A DNA stretch of 64,000 nucleotides. Origin: JAMXLO01 sp963726125. GTDB taxonomy: Bacteria; Pseudomonadota; Alphaproteobacteria; Acetobacterales; Acetobacteraceae. The stretch spans positions 620,001 through 684,000 of the forward strand of contig CAVSBG010000013.1 in the NCBI GenBank assembly GCA_963726125.1, written 5' to 3'. Shown here piece after piece: positions 26,071 through 35,386 of the stretch. Made by a program: the position numbers and the translations under genes. Every line of letters starts with the position of its first letter. The first letter of the stretch is position 1. Below the pieces are notes generated by a model that did not search any database, was not told the DNA's origin, and saw only the letters and a program-made list of their open reading frames with translations.

Positions 26071-26753
26071 TCGAGCCGGCCGCCGGCAATAGAACGCTGA
26101 TACAGCGCCTCGACATGCACATCGGCACAATCGAGCACGGGAAATCCGCAATCCTGTCCCTGGAATGCGAGGAACAGGTCCGTGCCACCGAGCATGACGG
26201 CGTCCGCGCCTTGCGTCTCGCATAGCCGGCGTCCGGCCGAAAAGAACACCTGACGCTGTTCGTCCGTGACACGTCCGACACCCGCCATCGTGATATATGC
26301 GGTATGGACCTGATCGAGCGCATCCCCATCCGGCACGACGATACGCGCGGATGCGATGCCACCATACAGCCCGCTCGCCATCACGTTGCGTGTGCCGATG
26401 ATGCCGATCGTTTTCAGATTGCGCTGTCGGATCGCCGCATCTACTTCGGGGATCGCGTTGAGTAACGGCAACGGCGAAATCGCCGCCAGTTCCTGGATGC
26501 AGAAATGGCCGCCCATCGAGGTCACGGCAACGAGTTCCGCGCCTGCCGCCGCCAGGCGCTGGACCAGCCGCGCGAAGATCTCCGCCTGCTTGCGTGCGTC
26601 GCCGCTCGCCAGGTTCGCCGCCATCTCACGCACATCGGCATGCACGATCGTCAGGTCAGGAGCGGTGCCGGCCTTGGCGTGACGATCGATCAACCCGCGA
26701 TAGTAGAATTCGGTGGCGGCCGGACCAATGCCGCCGATAAGACCGATATGCAT
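26058..26753 (-). CDS. Aspartate/glutamate racemase-family protein lacking both catalytic cysteines
   Basis: A 231-residue protein with the family fold: N-terminal HIGLIGGIGPAATEFYYRGL, NLASGDARKQAEIFARLVQR, then IGIIGTRNVMASGLYGG. In true Asp/Glu racemases two cysteines, in CNT- and GCTE-like motifs, act as acid and base. Here the first region reads VAVTSMGGHFC and the second VMLGGTDLFLAF, so both expected cysteines are replaced (Ser/Met and Gly). It is therefore unlikely to be a classic two-cysteine racemase and may be a related isomerase, decarboxylase-like or binding protein. The ATG in MHIGLIGG is the natural start. It is divergent from the sugar-type ABC operon. Confidence 0.75.
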   Translation of the reverse strand: MHIGLIGGIGPAATEFYYRGLIDRHAKAGTAPDLTIVHADVREMAANLASGDARKQAEIFARLVQRLAAAGAELVAVTSMGGHFCIQELAAISPLPLLNAIPEVDAAIRQRNLKTIGIIGTRNVMASGLYGGIASARIVVPDGDALDQVHTAYITMAGVGRVTDEQRQVFFSAGRRLCETQGADAVMLGGTDLFLAFQGQDCGFPVLDCADVHVEALYQRSIAGGRLDQPA

Positions 26754-26966
26754 GGAACCATCCTCACTGAATGACGCGCGATCCCGGCATGCGCGATGCT
26801 GAGGAATACCCTGCCATCTCCTGCCGCCCATGCACAAACGGCAGCACCAGATGACGATGCCATAAATAATGCTGTGACTGGCGACCATCACCGTGGCTCA
26901 TGCACTGTTGCCTCACACTACGGCGCCCGACTACTGTCGCTACAATCATAACCGAGAGGAACGGCC

Positions 26967-27977
26967 ATGACGAAGCGTAGGGGATTCCTGCAAGGCTCGT
27001 TGACCGGCGCCGCCGCGGCGTTGGCGGCATTTGGCATCAACCCCGCGCTCGCACAGGAAGTCGGCAAGGTGGCGGGCCGTTCCGACAAGCCGCTGAAGGC
27101 CGCCTTCTCCAACGCCGGCCTGCAGGCAACCTGGTGCGCGCAGGGCAAACAAGCGGCCGAATATTGGGGCAAGCTGTTCAACGTCGACGTGACCTGGTTC
27201 GACGGTGAACTCGCCGCTCAGAAGCAGCGGGCGGCGATCGATAACATGGCATCGCAGAAGTGGGACTTCGTGGCGATCCAGGCCTTCGGTATCGGCACAT
27301 TGACTGCGCCGGTGAACAAGATGATCGAGGGCGGCACGCCGGTCATCGACATGGATACGCTGATCGCGCCGCTCGACACGATCAACGTCCACAGCTTCCT
27401 GGCGCCTGACAACGAATTCATGGGTTCGTCGGTGACGCAGTCGCTGGTCGATGCGATCAACGGCGAAGGTACGATGATCATGACCCAGGGCGCGCTGGGC
27501 CACACGGGCGCACAGGGCAGAGCACGCGGCTTTGAATCAGTCGTCAAGAAGTATCCGAAGATCCAGGTGCTGGACACCCAACCCGCCGACTGGGACGTAA
27601 CGAAGGTTGCGCGCATCTGGGAAACCCTGTTGACCAAATACCCGAAGATCAGCGCGGCCTATTTCCACAACGACGACATGGCGCTCGCCGCCTACAACGT
27701 GATGAAGACGCACAACCGCACAGAGATCCTCATCGGCGGGTGTGATGCGATGCCGCCGGCACTCGCCGCGGTCAGCGATGGCCGCATGCACGCCACAGTG
27801 CGCAACCCATCATGCCGCATCCATGGGGGCGCCATCGTCGCTGGAGTCGCCGCGGTGGTCGGCGGCGAGAAGACCGGCGCGAATGGCATCCCGAAGAATA
27901 TCGTCACCGACGGTCCCGTGGTCACCAAGGCCAATGCGCCGGGGATGGCGTGGATGGAGACGCACTTCCTGATTTGA
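26967..27977 (+). CDS. Sugar-type ABC transporter substrate-binding protein (Tat-like signal)
   Basis: A 336-residue periplasmic binding protein of the ribose/galactose class (Peripla_BP_4). The N-terminus TKRRGFLQGSLTGAAAALAA with cleavage near INPALAQ is a twin-arginine-type signal. Fold motifs include LKAAFSNAGLQATWCAQGKQ and ISAAYFHNDDMALAAYNVMK. The ligand, likely a sugar or polyol, is unknown. GAGAGGAACGGCC gives a ribosome site. It starts an operon with an ATPase (frameshifted) and a permease; its stop overlaps the next TTG start by two bases. Confidence 0.85.
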   Translation: MTKRRGFLQGSLTGAAAALAAFGINPALAQEVGKVAGRSDKPLKAAFSNAGLQATWCAQGKQAAEYWGKLFNVDVTWFDGELAAQKQRAAIDNMASQKWDFVAIQAFGIGTLTAPVNKMIEGGTPVIDMDTLIAPLDTINVHSFLAPDNEFMGSSVTQSLVDAINGEGTMIMTQGALGHTGAQGRARGFESVVKKYPKIQVLDTQPADWDVTKVARIWETLLTKYPKISAAYFHNDDMALAAYNVMKTHNRTEILIGGCDAMPPALAAVSDGRMHATVRNPSCRIHGGAIVAGVAAVVGGEKTGANGIPKNIVTDGPVVTKANAPGMAWMETHFLI

Positions 27978-29481
27978 CCCACGTCGTGACGCCGCCGCTG
28001 CTGGAGCTTTCCGGGATCACCAAGGCATTCGGTGGCGTCGCCGCACTGCGCGATGTGGAGTTTTCGTTGCTGCGCGGCGAGATCCACGGGCTGGTCGGTG
28101 AGAACGGCGCCGGCAAGTCCACGCTGATGAAGATCATCGCCGGTGTGCACGTCGACTATCAGGGCGAGATGCGTCTCGACGGCCGCACTGTGCGTTACGC
28201 GTCGCCGCGAGATGCCCGTGGCGTCCGGTATCGGCATGGTCCATCAGGAACTGTCCGCCGTGCGCGATCTGTCGGTGGCAGAGAACGTCCATCTCGGCAT
28301 CCAGCCGCTCAACCGCTTCGGCTTGATCGACTGGCGAGCCATGCGACGGAGCGCCAGCGAACATCTGCAAAGCCTCGGCATCGATGTCGATCCACGCACA
28401 CCCATGGGGGCATTGCCGCTCGGGCTACAGCAACTCGTGGAACTGGCGCGCGTACTGTTCTCGGGGGCGCGCATTCTCATACTGGACGAACCGACGTCGG
28501 CGCTATCGCCGCCGGAGGTGGACGCGCCTGTTCGCCCTGTTGCACCGCCTCCGCGAGGCCGGCCGCAGCATCGTGTTCATCTCGCACTTCCTCGACGATG
28601 TGCTGGCGATCTGCGACCGCGTAACGATATTCCGCAACGGCCAGACGGTCGCGACAGAGTCCTGTGCCGCCGTCGACAAGCGCTGGATCATCGACCGCAT
28701 GATCGGCGCCGGACACGAAGGGCTGGAGCAGAGCTATCTCGCCGACATCCCACTGCACAGCCGGCCGGGCGCCAAGACGGTGCTGGAGATTGAGCAGCTC
28801 AGCCGGGCTGGCGCGTATCAAGACGTGTCGCTCCACGTGCGCGCCGGCGAGGTGCTGGGGATTTACGGCTTCCTCGGCTCCGGCCAGATGGAACTGACGC
28901 GTACGCTGTTTGGCCGCCTGCCCGCCGAGCACGGCCGCATCGCGCTCGACGGACGCACGCTGCGTCTCTCTTCCACGACCCGCGCACGGCGGGCCGGATT
29001 GGCGTTCCTGCCGGAGAGCCGCCGGATGATGCTGTTCGCCGCAGAACCGGTATTCAAGAACATGACGATCACTATACTGGATCGTATCGATCGGCTCTGG
29101 TTGCGCCCGAAAGTGGAGCGCGCCATCGCCGAGCGCCACGTGGACAGCCTGCACATCCGGCCGCCACGTGTGGGCCGATTGCTCGGCACGCTGTCCGGCG
29201 GCAATCAGCAGAAGGTCGCACTCGCGAAATGGCTTACGCATCTGCCCCGCGTCCTGCTGCTGAGCGAGCCGACACGCGGGATGGACGTGGGTGCGAAGGA
29301 TGACGTGGTGAATATCGTGCGCGGCTTGCGCGACCAGGGCGTCGGCATCGTGGTCGTCTCGACCGAACCGGAAACCGTGCTGTCGCTCGCCGACCGAATC
29401 GCGGTGATGAAGAAGGGCCGCGTGGTGCGCGAATTCGCCGACGAACCGGTCAGCAAGGACCGCCTCCTGGAAGCCGCATGA
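27974..29481 (+). pseudogene. RbsA/MglA-type double ABC ATPase with two one-base frameshifts
   Basis: Across three reading frames this encodes a complete approximately 500-residue two-cassette sugar ATPase. Cassette one has LVGENGAGKSTLMKIIAGVH, MVHQEL, LGLQQLVELARVLFSGARIL and LDEPTSALSPPEV; cassette two has VLGIYGFLGSGQMELTRTLF, LSGGNQQKVALAKWL and LLSEPTRGMDVGAKDD. The frame breaks at 28217 (GCC-C-GTG) and 28527 (GCG-C-CTG); deleting one base at each restores the family sequence exactly. If the frameshifts are real the transporter is dead; if they are assembly errors the gene is intact. The start is TTG 27974 or GTG 27986. The 3' end overlaps the permease ATG. Confidence 0.82.
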
Positions 29482-30509
29482 ACGACTCCACCGAAGTCAC
29501 CGATGCACCCATAACCCCGCGCGCCCGGATCGCTGACTGGCTGCACGGCCGCCTGCGCAACATCGCGCCGTTCGCAACGCTGCTCGCGCTGGTAATCTTC
29601 TTCTCGCTGGCGAGCGATTCGTTCGCTTCGGTTGGCAACCTGCAGAACATCCTGACGCAGATCTCGGTGACCGGCATCATCGCGGTCGGCCTCACTTTCG
29701 TAATCCTGTGCGCGGAGATCGATCTGTCGGTCGCAAGCATCGCCAACGCGACCGGCATTGTGGTGGCGTTCTTCACCGTGCAGGACGCCAGCGTGACGAT
29801 CGCCAATGTCCCGCTGGCTGGCTGGGCGGCGATCGCGATCGCGCTCGCCTCGTGCATTGCACTGGGAGCGGTGAATGCGTTCGGAATGACCCGAATCGGC
29901 ATCCCGAGCTTCATCATGACGCTCGCGATGTTGCAGATCGCCGCGGGGATCTGCGCGCTGCTGGTCCGCGGCCAGATCGCCTACGCCGTGCCGCCGTTGA
30001 TCGGCACGTTGGGTTCCCGCTCGCTCGGCCCGGTCCCATGGATCGTCATCGTCGCCGCGCTGTTCCTGTTGGTCGGCCACATCGTGCTGACCTACACGCG
30101 CTTCGGCCGCTACGTATATATGACCGGCGGCAACCGCGAGGCTGCCGAGTATTCCGGCGTCAATGTCCGCATGATCCTGTCGGCGGTGATGATCATCTCG
30201 GCGCTATGCTCGGGTGTCGCCGGCATGCTGGGCGTGGCTTATTTCGGCAGTGCACAACAGAACGAGTTCGATACCTACCTGCTCGACAGCATCTCCGCGG
30301 TGGTGGTCGGCGGTACCAGCCTGTTCGGCGGACAGGGTGGCATCGGCAACACGATCATCGGATTGTTCGTGCTGGGCGTGCTGAACAATGGGCTCGACCA
30401 CATCAACATCGACAGCTTCCTGAAGATCCTGATCCGCGGGCTGATCCTGCTGGTGGCCTTGGTGATCAACGTCTACGCGCAACGGATGCGGACCAGGGCG
30501 CAGGGGTAG
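29478..30509 (+). CDS. Sugar-type ABC transporter permease (RbsC/BPD_transp_2)
   Basis: A 343-residue inner-membrane protein with roughly ten hydrophobic helices. Landmarks of the ribose/xylose permease group are VTGIIAVGLTFVILCAEIDL then SVASIAN, FGRYVYMTGGNREAAEYSGV, and VVVGGTSLFGGQGGIGNTII near the C-terminus. The ATG overlaps the stop of the ATPase gene (ATGA), so the three genes form one operon. Substrate unknown. Confidence 0.88.
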   Translation: MNDSTEVTDAPITPRARIADWLHGRLRNIAPFATLLALVIFFSLASDSFASVGNLQNILTQISVTGIIAVGLTFVILCAEIDLSVASIANATGIVVAFFTVQDASVTIANVPLAGWAAIAIALASCIALGAVNAFGMTRIGIPSFIMTLAMLQIAAGICALLVRGQIAYAVPPLIGTLGSRSLGPVPWIVIVAALFLLVGHIVLTYTRFGRYVYMTGGNREAAEYSGVNVRMILSAVMIISALCSGVAGMLGVAYFGSAQQNEFDTYLLDSISAVVVGGTSLFGGQGGIGNTIIGLFVLGVLNNGLDHINIDSFLKILIRGLILLVALVINVYAQRMRTRAQG

Positions 30510-30562
30510 GCTTTATTCCGCAGTATTCACGAAAGTGGGAACTGAGAGGCATCGGAGGGGGA

Positions 30563-30760
30563 ATGTCTGATTCGTTTATTTCGATGGAAGGCGCCGGATC
30601 GCTGTCCCGAGCATTCTGTCGCAGTCTTGGAAAGACGGCATCGGTGGTGCGGGAACCGGAACGTTTGGTCGCGGGACGATATGGGTCCCAGCGCATCACA
30701 CCAACGCTTTGTCTCGATCGATGGCCGCCGGGAAGCCGGCCGCATGCCACGTATGGCTAG
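30563..30760 (+). CDS. Possible small protein with strong ribosome site
   Basis: A 65-codon frame, MSDSFISMEGAGSLSRAFCR onward, preceded at optimal distance by GGAGGGGGA. It overlaps the end of the next minus-strand gene by four bases. No domain or relative is recognised. The ribosome site is the main argument that it is translated; the arginine- and proline-rich C-terminus argues for caution. Confidence 0.35.
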   Translation: MSDSFISMEGAGSLSRAFCRSLGKTASVVREPERLVAGRYGSQRITPTLCLDRWPPGSRPHATYG

Positions 30761-31074
30761 TGTGCAAACGCCCATGCATGAATAAAGGGCCAGATGATCA
30801 GAAGAATGATGGCCCAGAGTAGCAGCCCCAACCCAACTGACACGAGGATGCCGACTGCGGGGGCAAGATCGTTATCGCTGCCGCCGGGCGCTTGGATGGC
30901 AGCGTCGGTGTTCGCCACCGCATCTTTAATGTTTTCTTCCGGTTGGCTCAGCGGTTCCCCGCGCAGGAGAGCGATAAGGGAGCGGTTCGTATAGGCGCTT
31001 CGCTCAGGCCGGCGGCGATCGGGGGCTGTATCGGTGATGTCAAGCTTATCGTTATGGTCGGAATTATTGCCCAT
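30757..31074 (-). CDS. Small tail-anchored-like membrane protein
   Basis: A 105-residue protein: an acidic-basic hydrophilic N-terminal 70 residues, then one strong hydrophobic segment (VGILVSVGLGLLLWAIILLI then IWPFIHAW) at the very C-terminus, so a C-terminally anchored inner-membrane protein is expected. Function unknown. Upstream on its strand is an AT-richer stretch that could hold its promoter. Confidence 0.55.
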   Translation of the reverse strand: MGNNSDHNDKLDITDTAPDRRRPERSAYTNRSLIALLRGEPLSQPEENIKDAVANTDAAIQAPGGSDNDLAPAVGILVSVGLGLLLWAIILLIIWPFIHAWAFAH

Positions 31075-31708
31075 CAGATTTCATTCGTAGAACCCGGATC
31101 ATTAACTCCTCCTTCTGTTAACAGACCAGCATTTATGCGTTCCATACCGGTGAAATAATGGCCAGCGTGGTGCTTAGGCCAAACCAGACGATCAATCGTG
31201 CGTGTGGGAACGCTCCGGGGATCAAATCGACGCTTGGAAAATGCCAGGATACCCCGCAAATACAGGGCACTGCGTGCGCGAAGTCTATGGCAGCGGCTTT
31301 TGTGCCATCGCTTAATGATATACCGCAAAAAACAGTCGGTGCTTCGCTATCGGGAGAGGCATTGCTTGGCGCGAACGCCAGACGATCTGCAATTGTGTCT
31401 GACCCGTTAGCCGTGTCTGGCGTCACTGCCCGTTCAGCCAGTGCACTGAACAACAGACCGAGCACGCCCACAGCATGAGTCGAATGCGAAGGTATACTAT
31501 TCTGACTTGCCAACAGACAGCCAGCTGTCGCCTATCCGACAGGTCGAAGTGCGCACTCCCCAACCTTTCGCAATGGCAATCTGCGGTGCGCGTGCCATCC
31601 AACTCGCCCCGGTGTCATATTCTCCGTCAGTTCGTGTCGGAACCATATCCTGCGGTAGCTTGTCGGGCCGAGTCGGGCGGGTCGCCTGAACGCAGGAGGT
31701 TGGTATTC
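31075..31708. other. AT-richer, gene-poor stretch
   Basis: About 630 bp with distinctly lower GC than the genome background. Two overlapping frames of about 105-127 codons on opposite strands (31158-31478 plus, 31133-31513 minus) are open, but neither has a ribosome site, GC-rich third positions or a recognisable domain. The region may be foreign or decayed DNA, or a regulatory region for secDF and the small membrane gene. No RNA gene was recognised. Confidence 0.4.
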
Positions 31709-31774
31709 ATGAAACCCAGGCCGTCACGCATCAGGATGATGCGCCGATTCGCGACCCGCTGCGACAGCCCATGA
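31709..31774 (+). CDS. 21-codon leader-like ORF upstream of secDF
   Basis: The ATG is preceded at eight bases by AGGAGGT (31694-31700), the best Shine-Dalgarno in the window. The peptide MKPRPSRIRMMRRFATRCDS(P) is extremely arginine-rich. Its stop overlaps the ATG of the next short frame (ATGA). Short translated ORFs upstream of secDF act as secretion-monitoring arrest peptides in other bacteria (VemP and ApdP-type systems), but I do not see the arrest motifs known from those, nor a signal sequence. Regulatory role is speculation. Confidence 0.35.
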   Translation: MKPRPSRIRMMRRFATRCDSP

Positions 31775-31884
31775 CTTGCGCCGTGGCGACCGCTCCGCCC
31801 AGCCTTTCCCCCTTAGCAACGGCAGACAGAAACTCGCGCCGTCCCGACGCCCCATCTGGACGCTGGAAAAACCCTGGCGCATAG
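31771..31884 (+). CDS. 37-codon ORF between leader ORF and secD
   Basis: Starts ATG overlapping the stop of the preceding 21-codon ORF and ends 33 bases before the secD start. Reads MTCAVATAPPSLSPLATADR then NSRRPDAPSGRWKNPGA. It has no ribosome site of its own, so it would depend on re-initiation. Its reality is uncertain; it is listed because of its position and coupling. Confidence 0.25.
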   Translation: MTCAVATAPPSLSPLATADRNSRRPDAPSGRWKNPGA

Positions 31885-31917
31885 GGGCGTCACGCCCGGA
31901 GGAAGCGCCCGCCACCC

Positions 31918-33495
31918 ATGATGTACTTCACGCCCCTGAAGACCGCGGTCATCCTCGGCCTTTGCCTGCTTGGCGCGATCCTCTGTATCCCGAACCTGTT
32001 CCCCGCGCCGGTCGCCTGGCTGCCGTGGCGGCAGGTGCATCTCGGCCTCGATCTGCGCGGCGGTTCCTACCTCCTGCTCGAGGTGGACATGAAGTCGGTG
32101 GTCAAGGAACGCCTGGACGGCATGGTGGACGGCATCCGTCAGGCTCTCCGCCCTGGCGCGATCTTCTACCAGACGCTCGAGGCGCAGCCCGCACAGAACC
32201 GCATCCTGTTGAGACTGCGGGATGCCACCAAACTGGACGCCGCACAGGCCGCGATTCGCCCGCTGATCTCCGCCGAGGGCCCCACCAACACACCCGAATT
32301 CGACATGGCCGCCACGCCCGACGGCACCATCGTCCTGACCCTGTCGCCGGTCGCCCTCAACGCCCGCGGCCGCGGCGCCGTGCAGCAGTCCATCGAGATC
32401 GTCCGCCGCCGCATCGACGAGACGGGTGTCGTGGACCCGCAGATCACCCAGCAGGGTGACTCGCGGATTGTCGTGCAGCTTCCCGGCATCAGTGATCCCA
32501 ACAGGATCAAGGAGTTGCTGGGCAAGACCGCCCACATGACGTTCCAGCTCGTCGACGATACCGCCAATCCAATGTCCGCCGGCCCGCCGCCACCCGGCGT
32601 CGAGTTCCTGCCGATGCAGGACAACCCCAACCAGAAGATCGCGGTGCGCCGCCGGGTGGACGTCGACGGCGGCGACCTCACCGACGCGCGCGCCGGCTCC
32701 AACTCCCAGACCGGCGAGTGGGTGGTCAATTTTACCTTTAATTCCCTAGGTGCACGGCGCTTTGCTGACATAACGCGCGCCAACGTCAACCATCGCTTCG
32801 CCATCGTGCTGGACGGCAAGGTGATCAGCGCCCCGGTGATCCGCGAGCCAATCACCGGCGGCCGCGGCGAGATCAGCGGCAATTTCACCGCCTCCAGTGC
32901 CACCGACCTGTCCGTCCTGCTGCGTGCCGGCGCGCTGCCCGCTCCGCTGACCGTGGTGGAGGAACGCAGCGTCGGCCCCGAACTTGGCGCCGACTCGATC
33001 CGCGCCGGTGCCATTTCGCTGACCATCGGCTTCCTGCTGGTCATCGGCTTCATGGCGACGTTCTATGGCCTGTTCGGCTGGTTCGCGAACATCTGCCTGG
33101 TGGTCAACCTGGTGCTTATGCTCGGCGTCATGTCTGTCCTCCAGGCCACGCTGACCTTGCCCGGCATGGCCGGCATCCTGCTGACGCTCGGCATGGCGGT
33201 CGACGCCAACATCCTGATTAACGAGCGCATCCGAGAGGAACAGCGCCTCGGACGCCCGCCGCTCTCAGCGCTGGAACACGGCTTTACAAGAGCTTACAAT
33301 ACGATATTCGACTCAAATGCCACCGCATTCCTGGCTCACGTCATGCTGTTCGTGTTCGGCTCCGGCCCAGTCCGGGGTTTTGCCGTGACGATCACTGTGG
33401 GCATCGCCACCTCGCTGTTCACCGCCTGGATGCTGACGCGACTACTGGTCTCGCGTTGGTACGTGTCCCGGCGCCCGCAGCTTTTGCCGGTCTGA
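31918..33495 (+). CDS. secD: Protein translocase subunit SecD
   Basis: A 525-residue inner-membrane RND-like subunit that with SecF uses the proton motive force to assist late steps of Sec export. It has an N-terminal helix (LKTAVILGLCLLGAILCIPN), the conserved GLDLRGGSYLLLEVD, a large periplasmic domain (RRIDETGVVDPQI, LPGISDPNRIKELLGKTAHM) and six C-terminal helices with LGADSIRAGAISL and VDANILINERIREE. GGAGGAAG lies upstream of two adjacent ATGs. Unlike the common arrangement, no yajC gene precedes it. Confidence 0.95.
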   Translation: MMYFTPLKTAVILGLCLLGAILCIPNLFPAPVAWLPWRQVHLGLDLRGGSYLLLEVDMKSVVKERLDGMVDGIRQALRPGAIFYQTLEAQPAQNRILLRLRDATKLDAAQAAIRPLISAEGPTNTPEFDMAATPDGTIVLTLSPVALNARGRGAVQQSIEIVRRRIDETGVVDPQITQQGDSRIVVQLPGISDPNRIKELLGKTAHMTFQLVDDTANPMSAGPPPPGVEFLPMQDNPNQKIAVRRRVDVDGGDLTDARAGSNSQTGEWVVNFTFNSLGARRFADITRANVNHRFAIVLDGKVISAPVIREPITGGRGEISGNFTASSATDLSVLLRAGALPAPLTVVEERSVGPELGADSIRAGAISLTIGFLLVIGFMATFYGLFGWFANICLVVNLVLMLGVMSVLQATLTLPGMAGILLTLGMAVDANILINERIREEQRLGRPPLSALEHGFTRAYNTIFDSNATAFLAHVMLFVFGSGPVRGFAVTITVGIATSLFTAWMLTRLLVSRWYVSRRPQLLPV

Positions 33496-33501
33496 TCCGC
33501 C

Positions 33502-34461
33502 ATGTTCATGCGCCCTATGTTCCGTCTCGTTCCGGACCACACGACCATCCACTTCATGCGTGGCCGGTTCATGGGTCTGATCGTGTCCGCGATCCTGTCC
33601 ACAGCGTCGGTCGTGCTGTTCTTCTACCCAGGGCTCAACCTGGGCATCGACTTCTCCGGCGGCGTGGTGATGGAGGTACGCACACCCGGCCCCGCCGATT
33701 TCGCCAAGATCCGCGCTGCCCTGGCCGAGGAGCACATCCCGCAGCAGGGCGTCCAGCAGTTCGGCGACCCGTCCGAGGTGCTGATCCGCCTGGGCGCCCA
33801 ATCTACTGAAGCCGCGGTCCAGCAAGCGGTGACCCGCGTCCGTGCCGCGTTGGAGAAGGCCGTCCCCGGCACCAAGGTCTTGCGCACCGATGCCGTTGGC
33901 GCCTCGGTCTCGGCGGAGTTGTTCCGCAACGGCCTGCTGGCGCTCGGCATCAGCCTGGTCATGATCCTGGTCTACATCTGGTTCCGCTTCGAGTGGCAGT
34001 TCGCCGTCGGCGCCGTGGTGACCCTGATCCTCGACATCACCAAGGCCATCGGCTTCCTGGCGCTCACGCGAATCGAGTTCGACCTGGTGATGGTGGCGGC
34101 GATCCTGACGGTGCTTGGCTATTCCACCAACGACAAGGTCGTCGTCTATGACCGCGTGCGGGAAAATCTCCGCAAATACAAGACGTTGCCGCTGCGCGAC
34201 CTGATCGACCAGTCGATCAACGAGACCCTGAACCGGACGCTTGGCACCTCGATGACGGTGTTTCTTGCCAGCCTGCCGCTCGCCTTGTTCGGCGGCGAGT
34301 CGATCTCCGGATTCGCCTGGGTCATGCTGTTCGGTATCGTGGTCGGCACGTCGTCGTCGATCTTCATCGCTGCGCCGATCCTGCTGTTCCTGGGCGAGCA
34401 TCGCCTGCGGCGGGAGACAGCACCGGTCGCGCCAAAGGTCACCCCCGCCGCCAGGCCGTGA
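33502..34461 (+). CDS. secF: Protein translocase subunit SecF
   Basis: A 319-residue membrane partner of SecD, starting six bases after its stop. Signatures are GLNLGIDFSGGVVMEV near the N-terminus, DAVGASVSAELFRNGLLALG, ILTVLGYSTNDKVVVYDRVR and NETLNRTLGTSMTVFLASL. Six membrane segments and normal length. Together with SecD it forms the accessory complex of SecYEG in the cytoplasmic membrane. Confidence 0.95.
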   Translation: MFMRPMFRLVPDHTTIHFMRGRFMGLIVSAILSTASVVLFFYPGLNLGIDFSGGVVMEVRTPGPADFAKIRAALAEEHIPQQGVQQFGDPSEVLIRLGAQSTEAAVQQAVTRVRAALEKAVPGTKVLRTDAVGASVSAELFRNGLLALGISLVMILVYIWFRFEWQFAVGAVVTLILDITKAIGFLALTRIEFDLVMVAAILTVLGYSTNDKVVVYDRVRENLRKYKTLPLRDLIDQSINETLNRTLGTSMTVFLASLPLALFGGESISGFAWVMLFGIVVGTSSSIFIAAPILLFLGEHRLRRETAPVAPKVTPAARP

Positions 34462-34543
34462 TGTTGCCGGGTTGCGCCGCGCATATTGGTTCGGCACTCC
34501 AGGTAGCGCGACGCCAAACCGCCGTGGATGAAAGGGCCAGATC

Positions 34544-35386
34544 ATGCTGACCATCGACTGTCAGGTGCACACCTACGAACGTAATCATCCGGGTCGGCCA
34601 TGGGCCAGCGTTCTGCGAGGACCGGCTGAGGTCACCGGCGACGACATGGTTGCTGCCATGGACGCAGTCGGAGTTGATGGCGCGCTCCTGGTGTCGCCGT
34701 TCGCCATGTACCGCTACGACGCGAGCTACGCGCTGGAGGTCCACGCGGCGCATCCTGGCCGGTTCGGACTGATAAAGCCAGTCGACCCGAGCGATCCGGG
34801 CGTCACCGACACGATCGACGCATGGGCGGCGACAAGGGGCACCGTTGGCGTCCGCATCATGCTTAACCGTGAGGGCGTTTCGAACGACGCGGCGGATCCG
34901 GGACTCAATCGGGTGCTGGCGGCCGCGGCGCGGCATTCGTTGCCGGTGAACCTGATGGCGACGGGACGGTTGGACCAGGCCGGAGCGCTGGCGGCGCGCA
35001 ATCCCAATGCCTCGGTGGTAATCGATCACGTCGGGCTGCCACAGCCGCATGAGCCCCCTGCCCCGCCGGCACCGTTCGCCGATCTGCCGAAGTTGCTGGC
35101 GCTGGCGGCGCGGGAGAACGTTACGGTGAAGATCTCAGGTGCCTGCACGCTGTCGCACGAGGCGTTCCCCTATAAGGACATCTGGGACCCGCTGTGGCGC
35201 ATCTTCGATGCGTTCGGCCTCAACCGGTGCATGTGGGGGACCGACTGGACCCGAGCAGTCGACGTGCTGAGCTATGAGCAGGGTGTCGAGGCGTTTCGGG
35301 TCACCGATCGGCTGTCCGACGGCGAGCGTGCCATTTTGATGGGTGAGACGCTACAGCGAATTTATAGCTGGTCGCCGTCAAAGTGA
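34544..35386 (+). CDS. Amidohydrolase-family (amidohydro-rel/TIM-barrel) protein
   Basis: A 280-residue metal-dependent hydrolase of the amidohydrolase-2 group (ACMSD/4-sulfomuconolactonase-like). The HxH-type motif is altered to IDCQVHTYERNHPG, the following metal His and Asp candidates are in SVVIDHVGLPQPH and CMWGTDWTRAVDVLSYEQGV, with VKISGACTLSH in between. It probably hydrolyses or decarboxylates a cyclic acid or lactone; substrate unknown. It follows secF by 82 bp and is followed by a gap before the giant repeat gene. Confidence 0.75.
   Translation: MLTIDCQVHTYERNHPGRPWASVLRGPAEVTGDDMVAAMDAVGVDGALLVSPFAMYRYDASYALEVHAAHPGRFGLIKPVDPSDPGVTDTIDAWAATRGTVGVRIMLNREGVSNDAADPGLNRVLAAAARHSLPVNLMATGRLDQAGALAARNPNASVVIDHVGLPQPHEPPAPPAPFADLPKLLALAARENVTVKISGACTLSHEAFPYKDIWDPLWRIFDAFGLNRCMWGTDWTRAVDVLSYEQGVEAFRVTDRLSDGERAILMGETLQRIYSWSPSK

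Noticed and set aside
28217..28527. Programmed ribosomal frameshifting in the sugar ATPase
   Set aside because: No slippery heptamer or downstream structure is evident at either site, two shifts in one gene would be needed, and the same one-base defect type occurs in unrelated genes.
31133..31513. Overlapping frames of about 105-127 codons on both strands in the AT-richer region
   Set aside because: Third-position base use does not favour either, no ribosome sites, and no similarity that I recognise. I could not decide whether one is real.
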